Origin: Prorocentrum cordatum
Taxonomy: Eukaryota > Sar > Dinophyceae > Prorocentrales > Prorocentraceae
Assembly: GCA_963575745.1 (NCBI GenBank)
Contig: CAUYUJ010013869.1
Coordinates: forward strand, 62,001 to 126,000
Length of the DNA: 64,000 nt
Direction: 5' to 3'
Program-made: the position numbers and the translations under genes
In this document: piece by piece, positions 1-10,475 of the stretch
Layout of the letters: each line of letters starts with the position of its first letter
Numbering within the stretch: position 1 is the first letter of the stretch
Notes under the pieces: generated by a model
Databases searched by the model: none
What the model saw: the letters and a program-made list of their open reading frames with translations, nothing else
What the model was told of the DNA's origin: nothing

Positions 1-595
1 CTCCTCCCTCCTCCTCCTCCTCCTCCTCCTCCTCCTCCTCCTCATCCTCATCCTCTTCCTCCTCCTCCTCCTCCTCCTCTTCCTATCTTTGTTGTTCCTT
101 CTTCGGCCCTGCAGGGGCGATGTCAATCCTATGCTGTTCCTCCTCCCCTATCCTCCTCTTCCTCCTCCTCCTCCTTCTTCTTCTTCCTGCTCCTCCTCCA
201 TCCGGACGGTGCTCCTCCGCCTTCGCCCTCTCGCGTGGCACCTCCCGGAGCTCCGCAGCAGGTGTAGGAGCATTTGCAGGGCCGCAAGAGGGGGCACGAG
301 CAGGGGCAGGATGAGGAGGCGGAGGAATGAGGAGAAGGAGGCAGCGGAGGAATGATGAATGAGGAATGAGTTGAGGTCAAAAATGCAGCTGATATATGAT
401 TGAGGTGGATGAGGATGAGGCCGACGTCGAGAGGAACTGATATATGATGAGGACGCGAGGATAATGATGATGATGATGATGAGGATGATTATGATGATGA
501 TGATGATGATCATGATCATGATGACGATGCTCATGATGATATTGATGATGATGATGATGAGGAGGAGGAGGAGGATAAGGAGGAGGAGGATTCTG

Positions 596-627
<32 letters not shown>

Positions 628-1096
628 GATGATCAGGAGGAGGAGGAGGAGGAGCATGATGTGATCATGTTGTTTTGGCGGGGGGGGGGGCGATCGGGCA
701 TTCGACTTTTGATGAGGATGATGAGGATGATGAGGATTGACGATGACGATGAGGATGATGAGGATTGAGGGGGGGGGGATGAGGGGGGTGAGGATGAAGA
801 GGAGGATGAGGAGGACGAGGGGGAGGGGGAGGGGGAGGGGAGGGGGAGGAGGAGGAGGAGGGAGGAGGAGGAGGAGGAGGAGGAGGAGGGAGGAGGAGGA
901 GAAGGAGGAGGAGGAGGAGGAGAAGTTTGAAGGAGGAGGAGGCGGAGGAGGAGGAGAAATACGAGGATGAGGGAGGGGGGGAAGGAGGATGAGGAGGATG
1001 ATGAGGTGGGAGGGCGAGGAGGAGGCGGAGGAGGATGAGGAGGAGGATGAGGAGGATGAGGAGGATGAGGAGGAGGATTGGAGGAGGAGGCCACGC
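1..1096. repeat. compound triplet microsatellites
   Basis: (CTC)n with CTT and CAT variants fills 1-180, (GAT)n fills about 440-720, and (GGA)n/(GAGGAT)n fills about 720-1090. The short stretch 185-430 between them is not recognisable. Long reading frames here encode only Ser/Leu/Pro, Met/Arg or Glu homopolymers, so I call no gene. Confidence 0.9.
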
Positions 1097-1446
1097 TGTA
1101 ACGGGTGGGGCTCAGAAACCCCTCCCTTAGAGTGCCCATGCGCGCACATGGGCGCTGTATCCCCATTCGCGGGGTCACTCCGGGGCGGGCCATCCTGGGG
1201 CTACGGCGGTGCCAGGGGGACCTTGGAGTGCATTCGGCGGCGGGGCTCCAACACCGCGTCGCGCGCCCAGATGCTATAAGATGTGGGGCTCAGAGACCCC
1301 CCCCCTTACAGCAGGGCGGCGGGCCCAAGAATCGTCGGTCATGGCTAACGCCTTGGGGTCATGGCACCCTGGGGCGCGCGGGAAGTCTGCAACCCCCCAA
1401 GAATCCGAGACGACGACGACGACGACAACGACGACGGCGGCGACGG

Positions 1447-1480
<34 letters not shown>

Positions 1481-1580
1481 AATGGCGACGACGACGACGA
1501 CGACGATGACGACGACCCCCCCTTACAGCGAACCGGCGCGCCCGGAAGGTCTGTAACCCTAAGGTACGCGCCCGCCACCT
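1097..1580. repeat. diverged tandem repeat with (GAC)n insert
   Basis: Related blocks recur: GGGGCTCAGAAACCCC near 1109, GGGGCTCAGAGACCCC near 1285, and CCCCCCTTACAG near 1302 and 1517. Blocks with CGCGCGGGAAGTCTGCAACC and CGCGCCCGGAAGGTCTGTAA also match. A (GAC)n tract (about 1408-1512) interrupts the third block. No gene seen. Confidence 0.6.
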
Positions 1581-1586
1581 TAGGGT

Positions 1587-1680
1587 CATAACTAAAGTTT
1601 TTCGACTAAAGTTTTCGGTGCCCGAGATTCCAGGTCATAACTAAAGTTTTCCGATTAAAGTTTTTGGACTAAAGTTTTAG
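1587..1680. repeat. CTAAAGTTTT short tandem repeat
   Basis: Five copies of CTAAAGTTTT or TTAAAGTTTT at roughly 13-bp spacing within two larger units, each introduced by GGTCATAA. Confidence 0.7.
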
Positions 1681-1714
1681 GGGTGTGCACGTCCAGTGGC
1701 GCAGTGTTCGATGT

Positions 1715-2042
1715 CCGAGGTCCTCCTCCTCCTCCTCCTCGTCCTCCTCCTCCTCCTCCTACTCCTCCTCCCTCCTCCTGGTGCCCCTTCCCCCATTGCC
1801 ATCCCCCCCTCCCGGTCGTTCTCCTCCTCCTCCTCCTCTCTCCTACCTATGGTCTCTTAGGCCTCCCTCCCTCCTCCTACTCCCCCCTCCCCCCCTTGCG
1901 CCCGCATCCTCCTCCTGCCTCATCTATCTCCCTCCTCCGCCTCCTCCTCCTCCTCTTCCTCACCCTTCTTCACCTCATCCCCCCTTTTCCTTCTCCCTCT
2001 TTCCGCTTCCTCCTCCTCGTCCTCCTCCTCCTCCCTCGACGT
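1715..2042. repeat. (CTC)n pyrimidine tract upstream of the 2.1-kb gene
   Basis: About 330 bp of nearly pure pyrimidine on the + strand. It ends about 75 bp before the first likely ATG of the next gene, so it could act as a polypyrimidine tract for splicing or trans-splicing. Confidence 0.8.
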
Positions 2043-2115
2043 CATCCATCACCTGCTGCTGATGGTTCAAGCGATCTACGGCGAGTGGTCTTGACGGCCG
2101 CGAAGTTGTGCAGCG

Positions 2116-5100
2116 ATGGTCAAGGCCGTCGCCAAGCGCAAGGCCGATGACCTGACGAGTACGGGGTTGGCGAAGATCAATGACGCCTAGACGCGTTCAA
2201 GGATATGCGAAGTAAAGCCCCCTTGACAATCACGCATGGAGGTTCACGAAAAGCTTTCAAGAAGGAGAGCTTCAGAACCGCCCTCAAGAAAGATGACTAC
2301 GTGACATCGGGGAATGCTGCGTGGAGCAACGAGATGTACAACCCGCTCCACGGCGTTCCGCTGAGTTCCACCAGCATCCAGAACATCGCGGACCACAACT
2401 ACAGGACGCCCAGCTCCGTGGGTAACATCACCTTCGACATCGCAGCAGATTCTCACACTTGGAGTCCTGAGGAGCATAAGGGCGCCCTGAAGCTGGCAGG
2501 GCCGATGGAACCATTGCACGCGTTGTGGATCGCTGCCGACAGGGACATCCAAGCGAACCCCGAGGACACCGACCTTCATGGTGAGTGGGCCAAGGTTTTC
2601 CGGGGCGTGGGCTTTCGCTATGTCGTCATTTCAAACGACTTGGACGTGTTCCACCACCAGGAGAACGAGAAAGAGAAGTTAATCACCCTCGGCGACGCTG
2701 TCACGCCCAGTGGCCTGCAAAAGATCATGAAGATCGTGAATTACAAGATCCGGTACTTGCAGAAAGAGCAGAAGGACGACATACCAAATACAGAGCTGAT
2801 GAGGTGGCTCAAGTCGAAGATTTCATTGTCTCCCAAGTCGGAGCAGTTCTCAGCTGACTACGTGAACCACGCCATCTCCACTTTCGACAACGCTATCTCC
2901 AACACTACGATTTTGGGACTTGTGTCGGAGTGCGAGAAGATGGGCACCGCCTCCCCTTTCGCTTTCATTTCTGGGATGCACATCATGGCCACCAAGAGCA
3001 AGGTCCATCCTGGCCTTCTCCTCCTCTTCCTCCTGCCTCGTCGTCCTCCTCCTCGCCGTCGTCCTCCTCATCCTCCTCCTCCTCCTGCCTCCTCCTCCTC
3101 CTCATCCTCCTCCTCCTTCCCAACATGTTCCTATTGTAGTAGAAACATGCTGGCAGCACTGCCAGAGTGTTGTTACCCTCCTCCTCCTCCTCCTCCTCCT
3201 CCTTCTCCTCCTCCTTACCCCCCTCCCGCTCACTCGTCGTCGTCGTCGTCGTCTTCGTTGCTTCTCCTCTTCTCCTCCCTCTCCCCCAGGTCCTGAGTGA
3301 GACCATTTGGATATTCGCCAGCGCTGTGGACTACGTGAAAATGGATTTCGCTGAAAAAATGCCTTCGCCACGCGTCATCTCCAGCCAGAACGCGGCAACG
3401 AGAAAAGCAGATTGGACCTCTTCCTCTTCAAGAAAACCGTCCGCGACTACCTGGTGGATACGTGGATGTCGGCCAAGCCTTGGCCAAGCGAGATCAAGGC
3501 GCTCATCCGGGAGAAGACCAAGGACCACGGGGTATACCGAAAGATGGTCCGTGGGTATCCGGATGACCATTCCCCGAAGGATCACACTTGGAAGAAGGGC
3601 TTCTCCATCAGCGCGAAGCTCTTTTTTGATGTGGTCGAGGGCGTCGCGTACGACAGGGAGTTTGACCCGTCACTCAATAATGCAGTAAAGAACCGAAAGA
3701 GCGCAGCCGAGGTACTCGAGCACACGCAGTTCAAGGAGAAGATCGCCGACATCGAGAAGCAGATCACCGACGAGGCAGTAGCGAAGGCGGCGATGGATAA
3801 AGGGGGCGTGGAGCCAGTCACCACGCCAGCGGGATCCACAGCGCAGGACGGCGTGAAGCTGGATGTGCCCAGCGTGGACTCCAAAGAGGTTGAGGACAAG
3901 GAGAAGTTCACCGACTACTGGCAGAAGTACGCGACGGAGTTCCTCAGGACCTACATCACCCTCATCTCGGAGCCTCAGACGGAGGCGCAGCTGGCAGCTG
4001 CGTTGACGGCCTGCTCGGTGAGCCAGACCAGCGTTGGCGTGAAGGGCCAGGACTATGTGGCAGCGTTCTTCACAGCAGGGTTGTCATCAGAATCCATCAC
4101 TGATCCACACACGCGGGGTGCACCATTTCGCAAGGAGAGGCTGCTAAAATGTGGCAAGGCGTTCCTCGCAGCTCGGAGGGATTTACACCGGAGGAACTCG
4201 GGGAGTGACGATGAGGAGATAACCATCGGTCCCGGAGCCGTCTTTATCGCGCTGGACAACCAGAAGCCTGGCAATTACCGACTTCTTGAAAGACTCCCAG
4301 GGGAAGAAAGACCATCTTTTCAAGCGCAAGTTCATGCTCGTGTACGACTTCCACACCCTCAAGGCCCGCAGGCACCGTTCCAAAGGAATTGGCACCCTGA
4401 AGCAGGAGGAGACCATGATCGCAGTGACAAGCGGCGCAGCGTTGCAGGTCCCATCGAAGATGCACACCAAGTACCAGGGCCATAACAACGGGACGTGCAT
4501 CGGGCCGATCAAGCTTACGCCATTCAATGAGTGCTGGACGGTCAGCTTCGACGAGAAGAAAGCCATCTATGGAAAGTTGCGCCTACCAGTTGGGGGATCT
4601 GGTGACGACGACGGCGATGATGGCTGCGGCGACGGAGGCGATGGAGATGAGGTTCCCCCGACGATCGCGGAGTTCGAGGCCGCAGCTTCCTGCCTTTCGA
4701 CGGATCCACCATTCGAGACCCCCAGCAAGAAGACCAAGGTTCGTGCGGGAGCTAACATCGAGCCCATGAGCTACTACAGCATGCCCGAGGAGTTCTTCGC
4801 CGATGTCATCGACGCCCTTTGCTTGAAAGATACATTCGACCTCGCGCCAGGAGACGGGGCCAATGCCATGGCTCACCTCAGGAGCTGCCGCCAGATTCCC
4901 AGGAGTTACGTGGGCATCTGCTTCAACGACGTGCACCTCGAGAAGCTCGAAGCACACTTGATCAAGATGACGCTGAAAGCCTTCTGCACCTCGTCGGATC
5001 CGCTCTTCCATCCGCAGTACGCAGCTGGGTTGAAGAACCATGGTGAGGCGGCGGTGCTGGCGCCGACCAAGGGCCCCATTCTCAAGGTTCCCAAGGATTC

Positions 5101-5245
5101 CGGTGGTGGCGGGGATCCCAAGGACCCCATCAAGGATACCAAGAAGAACAAGTCCGAGGACGACAAAAAGAAGAAGAAGAAGAAGTCCAAGAAGAAAAAG
5201 AGCTCGTCTTCTTCGTCGTCTTCGGAGTCGGGCGATTCGGCATGA
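2116..5245 (+). CDS. frame-disrupted gene with methyltransferase-like C-terminus
   Basis: I do not recognise the N-terminal half. The protein (about 945 residues once frames are followed) begins MVKAVAKRKADDL at 2116. It runs in three frames joined by single-base breaks near 2186-2192 (one base missing), 3353-3360 (one A missing from an A-run) and 4271-4280 (one base extra). One GT-AG, phase-0 intron of 287 bp lies at 3003-3289. Between the breaks the frames are long, stop-free and of normal composition, so either the gene is a young pseudogene or the breaks are assembly errors. Near nt 4780-5035 the pattern FDLAPGDGANAMAHL, followed by YVGICFNDVHLEKL, resembles motifs I and II of class I SAM-dependent methyltransferases. 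I see no DPPY or PCQ catalytic motif, so activity is doubtful. The tail is Lys-rich then Ser-rich (from about 5125) and ends at TGA 5243-5245. The fold assignment is inference. Confidence 0.6.
3003..3289 (+). other. intron filled with (CTC)n
   Basis: Starts GTCCATCC after AAG and ends CTCCCCCAG before GTCCTGAGTGAG. Splicing joins the two coding frames in phase 0 (TKSK | VLSETIW). The body is largely CTC and GTC triplets. The exon frame stays open into the intron, but only as low-complexity Ser/Pro/Leu. Confidence 0.7.
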
Positions 5246-5334
5246 CGCCACTTGCCCAGGACTGGATTGAGCTAATTTTTTTGGGCCAGTGCGATGCTCA
5301 GTTCTTTTTGGCGCCCTGCTATGGGCTACCAGCG

Positions 5335-5580
5335 AGGACGAGGAGGAGGAGAGGACGAGGAGGAGGAGGAGGAGAAGGATGAGGAGGAGGAGGGGGATGA
5401 GGATGAGGAGGATGAGGAGGAAGACGAGGACACGGAGGAGGGAGACGAGGACGAGGAGGAGGACGACCATGACGAGGAGGAGGACGATGATGATGATGAG
5501 GAGGAGGAGGAGGAGGAGGAGGCTCGAGGGTCGGAGGAGGAGGAGGACGTCGACGACGAGGAGGATGAGGAGGAGGAGGG
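5335..5580. repeat. (GAG)n microsatellite with a doubtful acidic ORF
   Basis: GAG, GAC and GAT triplets. An open frame from about 5294 to 5959 reads the tract as poly-Glu/Asp followed by about 120 ordinary residues. No family is recognisable. I regard the frame as probably fortuitous (about 0.2 that it is a gene). Confidence 0.7.
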
Positions 5581-5959
5581 TAATGATGCTGTGCTGGCCC
5601 CGCTCAAATGCCACGCTCTCGGCGCCTCCTGCAGCACGTGTCGCGCATTCGTTTCGGAAGCCAGCGAGGCCAAGTTGGTTCCGATTGTTGGCAGCCCTGC
5701 GCGCAGATTCTTCTCAGACCTCAGCCCATTCGTTCACTCATGGGTTTCTCGTCTCTTGTTCGCCCGTCCCCGTCGCATATTACAGCGTTTCTCGCGCTGG
5801 TTCGTTTCTTCTGGCTTGTCGGCATCATTGGGTGATTCGTCGACTTGCAGCGACGCTGGATTTTTTGTCTCTGCCGATGGCATGGGATACAACGTGCGCT
5901 CAGAGTGGCGGCGCAGAGGCTGGGCGGCACTCCAGCCCCTGGGGCATGAGGAGGAGTAA

Positions 5960-6239
5960 AACGAGGATGAGGAGGTAGTCGAGAGGGAGGAAGAGGAGGA
6001 GGGAGGCTATCTTACATCCCAGACGCGCGCTGTCTTTACACGTTGTTTTTTTGGATACGCTGATTCGCTTCAGCAGAAGTTGCAGGAGAATGCATGTCAT
6101 GTCCAAGCGTCACCGCCACGCAGTTTCCAATCCGTGCTGCGATTCTTTATTCATTGACGCTTTGATCAGAGAGTGTATCAGCATGCAGCGTAGCAGCATG
6201 CAGCGTAACTCAGAGGGCCCCAAGACGGGCTCCATGGGG
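5960..6239. other. spacer, nothing recognised
   Basis: Unique sequence with a small duplication of GCATGCAGCGTA near 6181-6205. No gene supported. Confidence 0.5.
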
Positions 6240-6400
6240 ACTCCATGAGGGGTCCCACGAGGGCTTGAGGGCTTTATCATGATATGGTTTGGGGCCCTCT
6301 TGGGGGCCTCTTGGAGCCGTCTTGGGGCCCTCTTGGGCCTTTCTTGGGACCCTCTTGGAGCCTTTTTGGGTCTATCTTGGAGCCCCCTGGCCCTGGCCGC
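6240..6400 (+). repeat. ~11-bp phased repeat, locus 1
   Basis: Successive GCCNTCTTGG units (GGCCTCTTGG, AGCCGTCTTGG, GGCCCTCTTGG and so on). The distance between successive TTGG cores is 11 bp at seven consecutive steps. Confidence 0.8.
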
Positions 6401-6440
6401 CGCCGGCACCAAGACTGACAACTCAGGGACAGTGTCGAGG

Positions 6441-6526
6441 CCTTAGGGTCTTAGGGCCTTAGAGTCTTAGGGTTTTAGGGTCTTAGGTCGTGTCTTACGG
6501 TCTTAGGGTCTGAGGGTCTCAGGGTT
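6441..6526 (+). repeat. interstitial telomere-like TTAGGG array
   Basis: About ten degenerate copies of CTTAGGGT or CTTAGGGCC, including TTTTAGGG. They resemble the TTAGGG/TTTAGGG telomere unit, but the spacing is 8-10 bp, so this is a diverged internal array rather than a functional telomere. Confidence 0.6.
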
Positions 6527-6872
6527 GTCCGAATGACGCGCGACTACACAACATCAAGCATGCCAACAACATCAACAAACGTCAAACGTCAAAGAACAAA
6601 CATACAACATCAAATAATACATACACCACACAGCATCATCAAACAATAACATCATACATCAAATAGCAAACGTACCACATCATGACAACACCACCACGAA
6701 TCGTCAAACAAACCACAACAAACATACTCAACAGGCAAACGAGCAAAGCGAAACACACATAGTGCCATTATACAATGCATGCGCTTAAACGCAAAGAGCC
6801 AAACACTGAAACCGACGGGCAATTTGAACATAGATCTCACGCGCCTAGAGAGGGGTCGGCAGAGTTCGCTAT
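6527..6872. other. AT-richer spacer with CAACATCAA motifs
   Basis: Loose repeats of AACATCAAA or CATACAACATCA. No coding potential or RNA gene recognised. Confidence 0.5.
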
Positions 6873-7010
6873 GTAGCGCAGCCCGATCCCAGCCAGCCCA
6901 GCATTCTGGCATCCTTGCCTGATGAGGTTAGCTAATACATGTTGCTATTATAGCGCAGCCCGATCCGAGCCCCCCCTGGCACTCTGGCAGCCTTGTCTTA
7001 TCTCTACAAA
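6873..7010. repeat. 81-bp tandem duplication
   Basis: AGCGCAGCCCGATCC...CTGGCA...CCTTG occurs at about 6873 and again at about 6954, about 75-80% identical by eye. It lies directly upstream of the SL relics of the acidic-protein gene. Confidence 0.6.
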
Positions 7011-7078
7011 CAGTCAATGCAAAAGCATCCTTACCCATCCAGGGAATCCAGGAAATCCAAGGAATGCACCCTTACCCA

Positions 7079-7115
7079 TCCGTCGCCAATTAGACTCAAG
7101 CCATTTTGCAACAAT
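7079..7115 (+). other. two tandem relict spliced leaders
   Basis: Positions 7079-7100 match the 22-nt dinoflagellate SL at 18 of 22 sites, including the 3' CTCAAG. They are followed at once by CCATTTTG (7101-7108), the start of a second, 15-nt SL remnant (11 of 15). The full-SL plus 15-nt arrangement is what arises when a spliced mRNA is copied into DNA and later re-spliced at the internal AG of the SL. Confidence 0.8.
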
Positions 7116-7827
7116 GTCGCTCTGGGACGACCCGCGTGCAGAGAGATTCCTTCCGATATGGAACCCTGTCACGCAATGTCTCAACTATCCTTGGTTCGAC
7201 GGGGACAATATTGACTGGCTCCCTGCTCACTTGTGGTTACACCGCCACAACAACAGAGAGCTGTTCGGCCGCTCGCGGTACATCAAGACGCCCACCCCAG
7301 AGCAACAGGACGACGACGACGTCGTCCACGGCACGGACGGCGCGGAGGCGGCCGACGAGGAGGACGTGGACATGGCGGGCAGTGCAGAGAAGCAAGCGGC
7401 AAGCGACGACGCCACCAGCAACATCGCCGCAGACCAGCCGGCCACCATCGGCGACATGACGGGTAACGCCGACGACGCGGGCCACGACACGGGCGGCGCG
7501 GAGGGGGCCGACAGCCTTCACGTGGACACGGCGGGCAGCGCCGCAGAGCAGGTGGCAAGCGACGACGACGCCAGCATCGTCATGTCTCCAGACAGCGCTG
7601 CAGATCCAGCGGCCGTTGTCGCGGCCATCGTCGGCGACACGACGGGCAACGCCGAGCACGACGACGCGGGCCACGACGGGAAGGGCTGCGCGGAGGCTGC
7701 CGGCGAGGAGGCCGACGTCGACGAGCTGATCACCCCTAGCGGCGACAGAGACCACGCCAGCGCTGGCAGCGAGGAGGACAGGCTTCTGACTGAGCCCATG
7801 CCTCTTCTGAAGCGTCCGCGGCAGTAG
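7114..7827 (+). CDS. acidic repeat protein, function unknown
   Basis: Encodes 237 residues, single exon. I chose the ATG at 7114 because the two SL relics end exactly there. Residues 1-60 (MSLWDDPRAERFLP...) are rich in Trp, Pro and His and look globular. The rest is a disordered acidic Ala/Asp/Glu region containing about two and a half diverged copies of a ~60-residue unit, marked by GDMTGNADDAGHD and GDTTGNAEHDDAGHD and by DMAGSAEKQAASDD and DTAGSAAEQVASDD. The C-terminus is LLKRPRQ, a possible basic nuclear signal. No enzyme motif is visible and I assign no function. The intronless structure and the SL relics indicate a retroposed mRNA copy. Stop TAG 7825-7827. Confidence 0.7.
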   Translation: MSLWDDPRAERFLPIWNPVTQCLNYPWFDGDNIDWLPAHLWLHRHNNRELFGRSRYIKTPTPEQQDDDDVVHGTDGAEAADEEDVDMAGSAEKQAASDDATSNIAADQPATIGDMTGNADDAGHDTGGAEGADSLHVDTAGSAAEQVASDDDASIVMSPDSAADPAAVVAAIVGDTTGNAEHDDAGHDGKGCAEAAGEEADVDELITPSGDRDHASAGSEEDRLLTEPMPLLKRPRQ

Positions 7828-7844
7828 GCAAAAAGCCCGAGGAG

Positions 7845-8480
7845 GTAGTATCCTTGGTCGACGGCCCCCACAAGGCTCCCAGGAGACCCCCAAGAGGCCT
7901 CAAGAATATCCCAGAGGCAACTGAGACCATCAAAAACGGCCCTGACTTCCCTGGTCACCTCAACTCGCCTTGGCGTCGTTTCTGGATGGGCTGGTGGGGA
8001 TACGCGAAGCGTCAAGAATAACTGACGGGACACTGTGTACAACTGCCTGCCACAACTACCTGGGATCATACACTTGACCGTTGCTGACTCCACCGTCGTC
8101 GTCGTCGTCGTCGTTACGTCGTCGTCGTCGTCGTCGTCTGGGCGCCTCTTGGGGAGTCTTGGGGCGCTCTTGGGGGCTTTCGAAGCGCTCTTGGAACTGG
8201 GCTCTCTCGGGGCCGTCTCGGGGCTCTACCGGGCCCCTCTTGGGGCTCTCTTGGGCCATCTTGAAGCCCATCTTGAGGTCCAAGCATCAAGTTTTTGAAG
8301 GGTGTGGGCATCTTGGGGGCCTCCTTGAGGGTTTCGAGGGCCTCTTGGAGCCGTCTTGGAACGTTCTTGGGGCCTCTTGGACCAGCCGGGGGGCCATTTT
8401 GAAGCATACTGCGCTATCTTGAGCCATCTTGGAAGCCATCTTGAGCTCTCCGAGCCTCTCTTGGAGCCATCTTGGACGCT
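7845..8480. repeat. ~11-bp phased repeats, loci 2 and 3, with (GTC)n
   Basis: 7845-7925 carries the reverse-complement form (CCAAGAGGCC). 8140-8480 carries the forward form (GGCGCTCTTGG, GAGCCATCTTGG) with 10-12 bp spacing. (GTC)n lies at about 8093-8139. Confidence 0.75.
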
Positions 8481-9030
8481 CAAACGCGCCCCCCCCCCCT
8501 GTTCCAAGTCCAGGTAAACCCCTCCCCGAAGGGGAAGGGGGTTGGCTGGTGGGATTCCCCGACTTTGCGAGCAGTCTCCCGCATCCGATGCGCAGGCGCT
8601 TCACTCGCCATTGCATCTGCTGGTGGGGATACAACTCTGCTGGTGGGGATACAATAAGTAGCCAAGAAGTGTCCTGGATCCTATCCGTCGAGGGCCCACA
8701 CTCGACCCATCCAGCGTTGCGTTTGCACAAGAATTCGATGGCGGATGAAGCCATGGCCAAAAACATCGAAGGTCGACGCTCGAAGCTTCAACCTCGATTG
8801 AAACAGAACGCGTACACGTCTTCGTCGTCGTCGTCGTCACCCCCTCCGTCTGTGGCCCCCGACTGCCCGGCCAAGGGGGGGCCAGGCGGAGGGGGGGGCG
8901 GACTTTTATGGGAGGGGCGGGGGTGGGGATCGAGGAGGAGGGAGGAGGACGGGAAGGACGACGACGCCGACGACGACGACGACGACGACGACTGGCCTGC
9001 TATGTTCCCACGCTTCGCGTAGCATGGCCT
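8481..9030. repeat. mixed spacer: hairpin, duplicated 19-mer, (GAC)n
   Basis: CCCCTCCCCGAAGGGGAAGGGG (8518-8540) is a hairpin. TCTGCTGGTGGGGATACAA is duplicated at about 8618 and 8637. (GTC)n lies at 8818-8840 and (GAC)n at about 8957-8991. No gene supported. Confidence 0.55.
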
Positions 9031-9073
9031 GATTCTTGGGGTTCGAACCTCCATTGGACGTTTTTCCACCTTT

Positions 9074-9264
9074 TTGTTCCTGGAGGATCGCCGTCGTCAC
9101 GGCCGGATCCGCCTGGAGATTCTGGCGCGGGCACACCCCTGGATGGATTTGGAGTCGACTTTCGGCCCCTGGGCCCGGCAGCGGCCGCAGTGGACGACAG
9201 CGGCGGCCTGGCGAGGCTTCGACGAGCGCTGTCGGCTGCTGGCTCCAAGCAGATTCGGGCGGTG
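9074..9264 (+). other. candidate exon of an unidentified gene
   Basis: An ordinary-composition frame (FLEDRRRHGRIRLEILARAH...LLAPSRFGR) ends at GCGGTGGGTGAGT, which contains good 5' splice sites. It is followed by the G-rich array, which could then be an intron. No homologous family is recognised and no partner exon is certain, so this is weak evidence. Confidence 0.3.
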
Positions 9265-10470
9265 GGTGAGTGGTGGGTGGGTGGTGGGTGGGTAGTGGGT
9301 GGGTTGTGAGAGCGGGAGGTGGGTGGTGGTTGAGTAGGTGGGTAGTGTATGCTGGGTGGTGGGTGGGTGGTGGATTAGTGGTGGGTGAGTGGTGGGTGAT
9401 GGTGGGTGGGGTGGTGGGTGGTGGGTGGGAGGTGGATGGTGGGTGGGTGGGTGGTGGTGGGTGGGTGGGTGGTTGGTAGGTGGGTGGTGGGTGGTTGGTG
9501 GGTGGGTGGGTGGACGGTGGGTGGTGTATGGCTGCTTGGTGGGTGCGGGAGTGGTGGGTTGGTGTGGGGTGGGTGGTGGGTGGTGCAGGGGTGTGTGATG
9601 GGTGGTGGGTGGGTGTTGTGTGGGTGTTGGGTGGGTGTTGGGTGGGTGGTGATTGGGGTGGTCCCTGGGTGGAGGGTGGTGGGTGGTCGGTGGATGGGTG
9701 GTGAGCGGGGGTCGGTGGGTGGGCGGTGGTGGGTTGGTGGTGGGTGGGTGGTGGGTGTGGATGGTTGATGGGTGGTGGGTGAGTGGTGGGTGGGTGGTTT
9801 GGAGCTGGTGAATGGTGGTTGTGTGGGTGGGTGGGGGGTGGATGGTGGATGGGTTGTGGGCGGGTGGTGGCTCGGTGGCAAGTGGGCGGTTCGGGCGGTG
9901 GGTGGGTGGCGGGTGGGTGTTGTATGGGTGGTGGGAGCCTGGTGGGTGGGTGGTGGGTGGGTGGTGGGTGGGTATGTGGGTGGGTGGTGGGTGGTGGGTT
10001 GTGGGTGGGTGGTGGGGGATACGTTGATAGTTGGCGGGTGTTGGGTGGGTGGTGGGTCGGTGGTGGAGGGTGGATGTGACATGTATGGTGGGTGGGTGGT
10101 GGGTGGGTGGTGTGGAGCCAGTAGTGGTGGGTTGTGGGTGTGTGGTGGGTCAGGGGTTGGAGGGTGGTGAATGGGTGGTGAGTGGGTGGGTGGGTGTTGG
10201 GTGGTTGTTGGGTGTGTGCAGTGGTGGGTGGTGGGTTGGTATGGGGTGGGTGGTGGGTGGGTGGGGGGTGGGTGGTGGTTGGGTGGTGGGTGGTCGGTGG
10301 TGGGTGGGAGGTGGGTGTGTAGTGGTTGGTGGGTTGGTGGGTTGTAAGCGGTAGGTGTGTGGTAGGTGGGGGGTGGTGGGTGGTTGGGGGTGGGCGGTGG
10401 GGTGGGTGATGGGTTGGTGGTGGGCGGGTGGTGGGTGGGTGATGGCTTGCAGGTGGGCGGGTGGTTTTTG
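9243..10470 (+). repeat. 1.2-kb GGGTGGTGGGTGG minisatellite
   Basis: Almost only G and T on the + strand, built of GTGGGTGG and GTGGTGGG blocks with rare C or A. Runs of GGG every 3-7 bases give many G-quadruplex patterns. The long minus-strand frames of Thr, Pro and His are products of the repeat, not genes. Confidence 0.9.
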
Positions 10471-10475
10471 CCCAC

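Noticed and set aside
2050-2071. Possible SL relic upstream of the 2.1-kb gene
   Set aside because: Only 11 of 22 matches, mostly the last GG-TCAAG; not above what scanning would find by chance, although the position after (CTC)n is suggestive.
8405-8445. Resemblance of GCCATCTTGG units and CTTGAGCCATCTTGG to the SL
   Set aside because: The shared CCATYTTGG core is short and the 11-bp period differs from the 15- and 22-nt SL units; common origin is not supported.
9035-9060. GGTTCGAACC as a tRNA B box
   Set aside because: No A box or acceptor stem can be paired around it.
9375-10475. 366-codon minus-strand ORF of Thr, Pro and His
   Set aside because: It is the complement of the G/T minisatellite; any frame of that repeat stays open.
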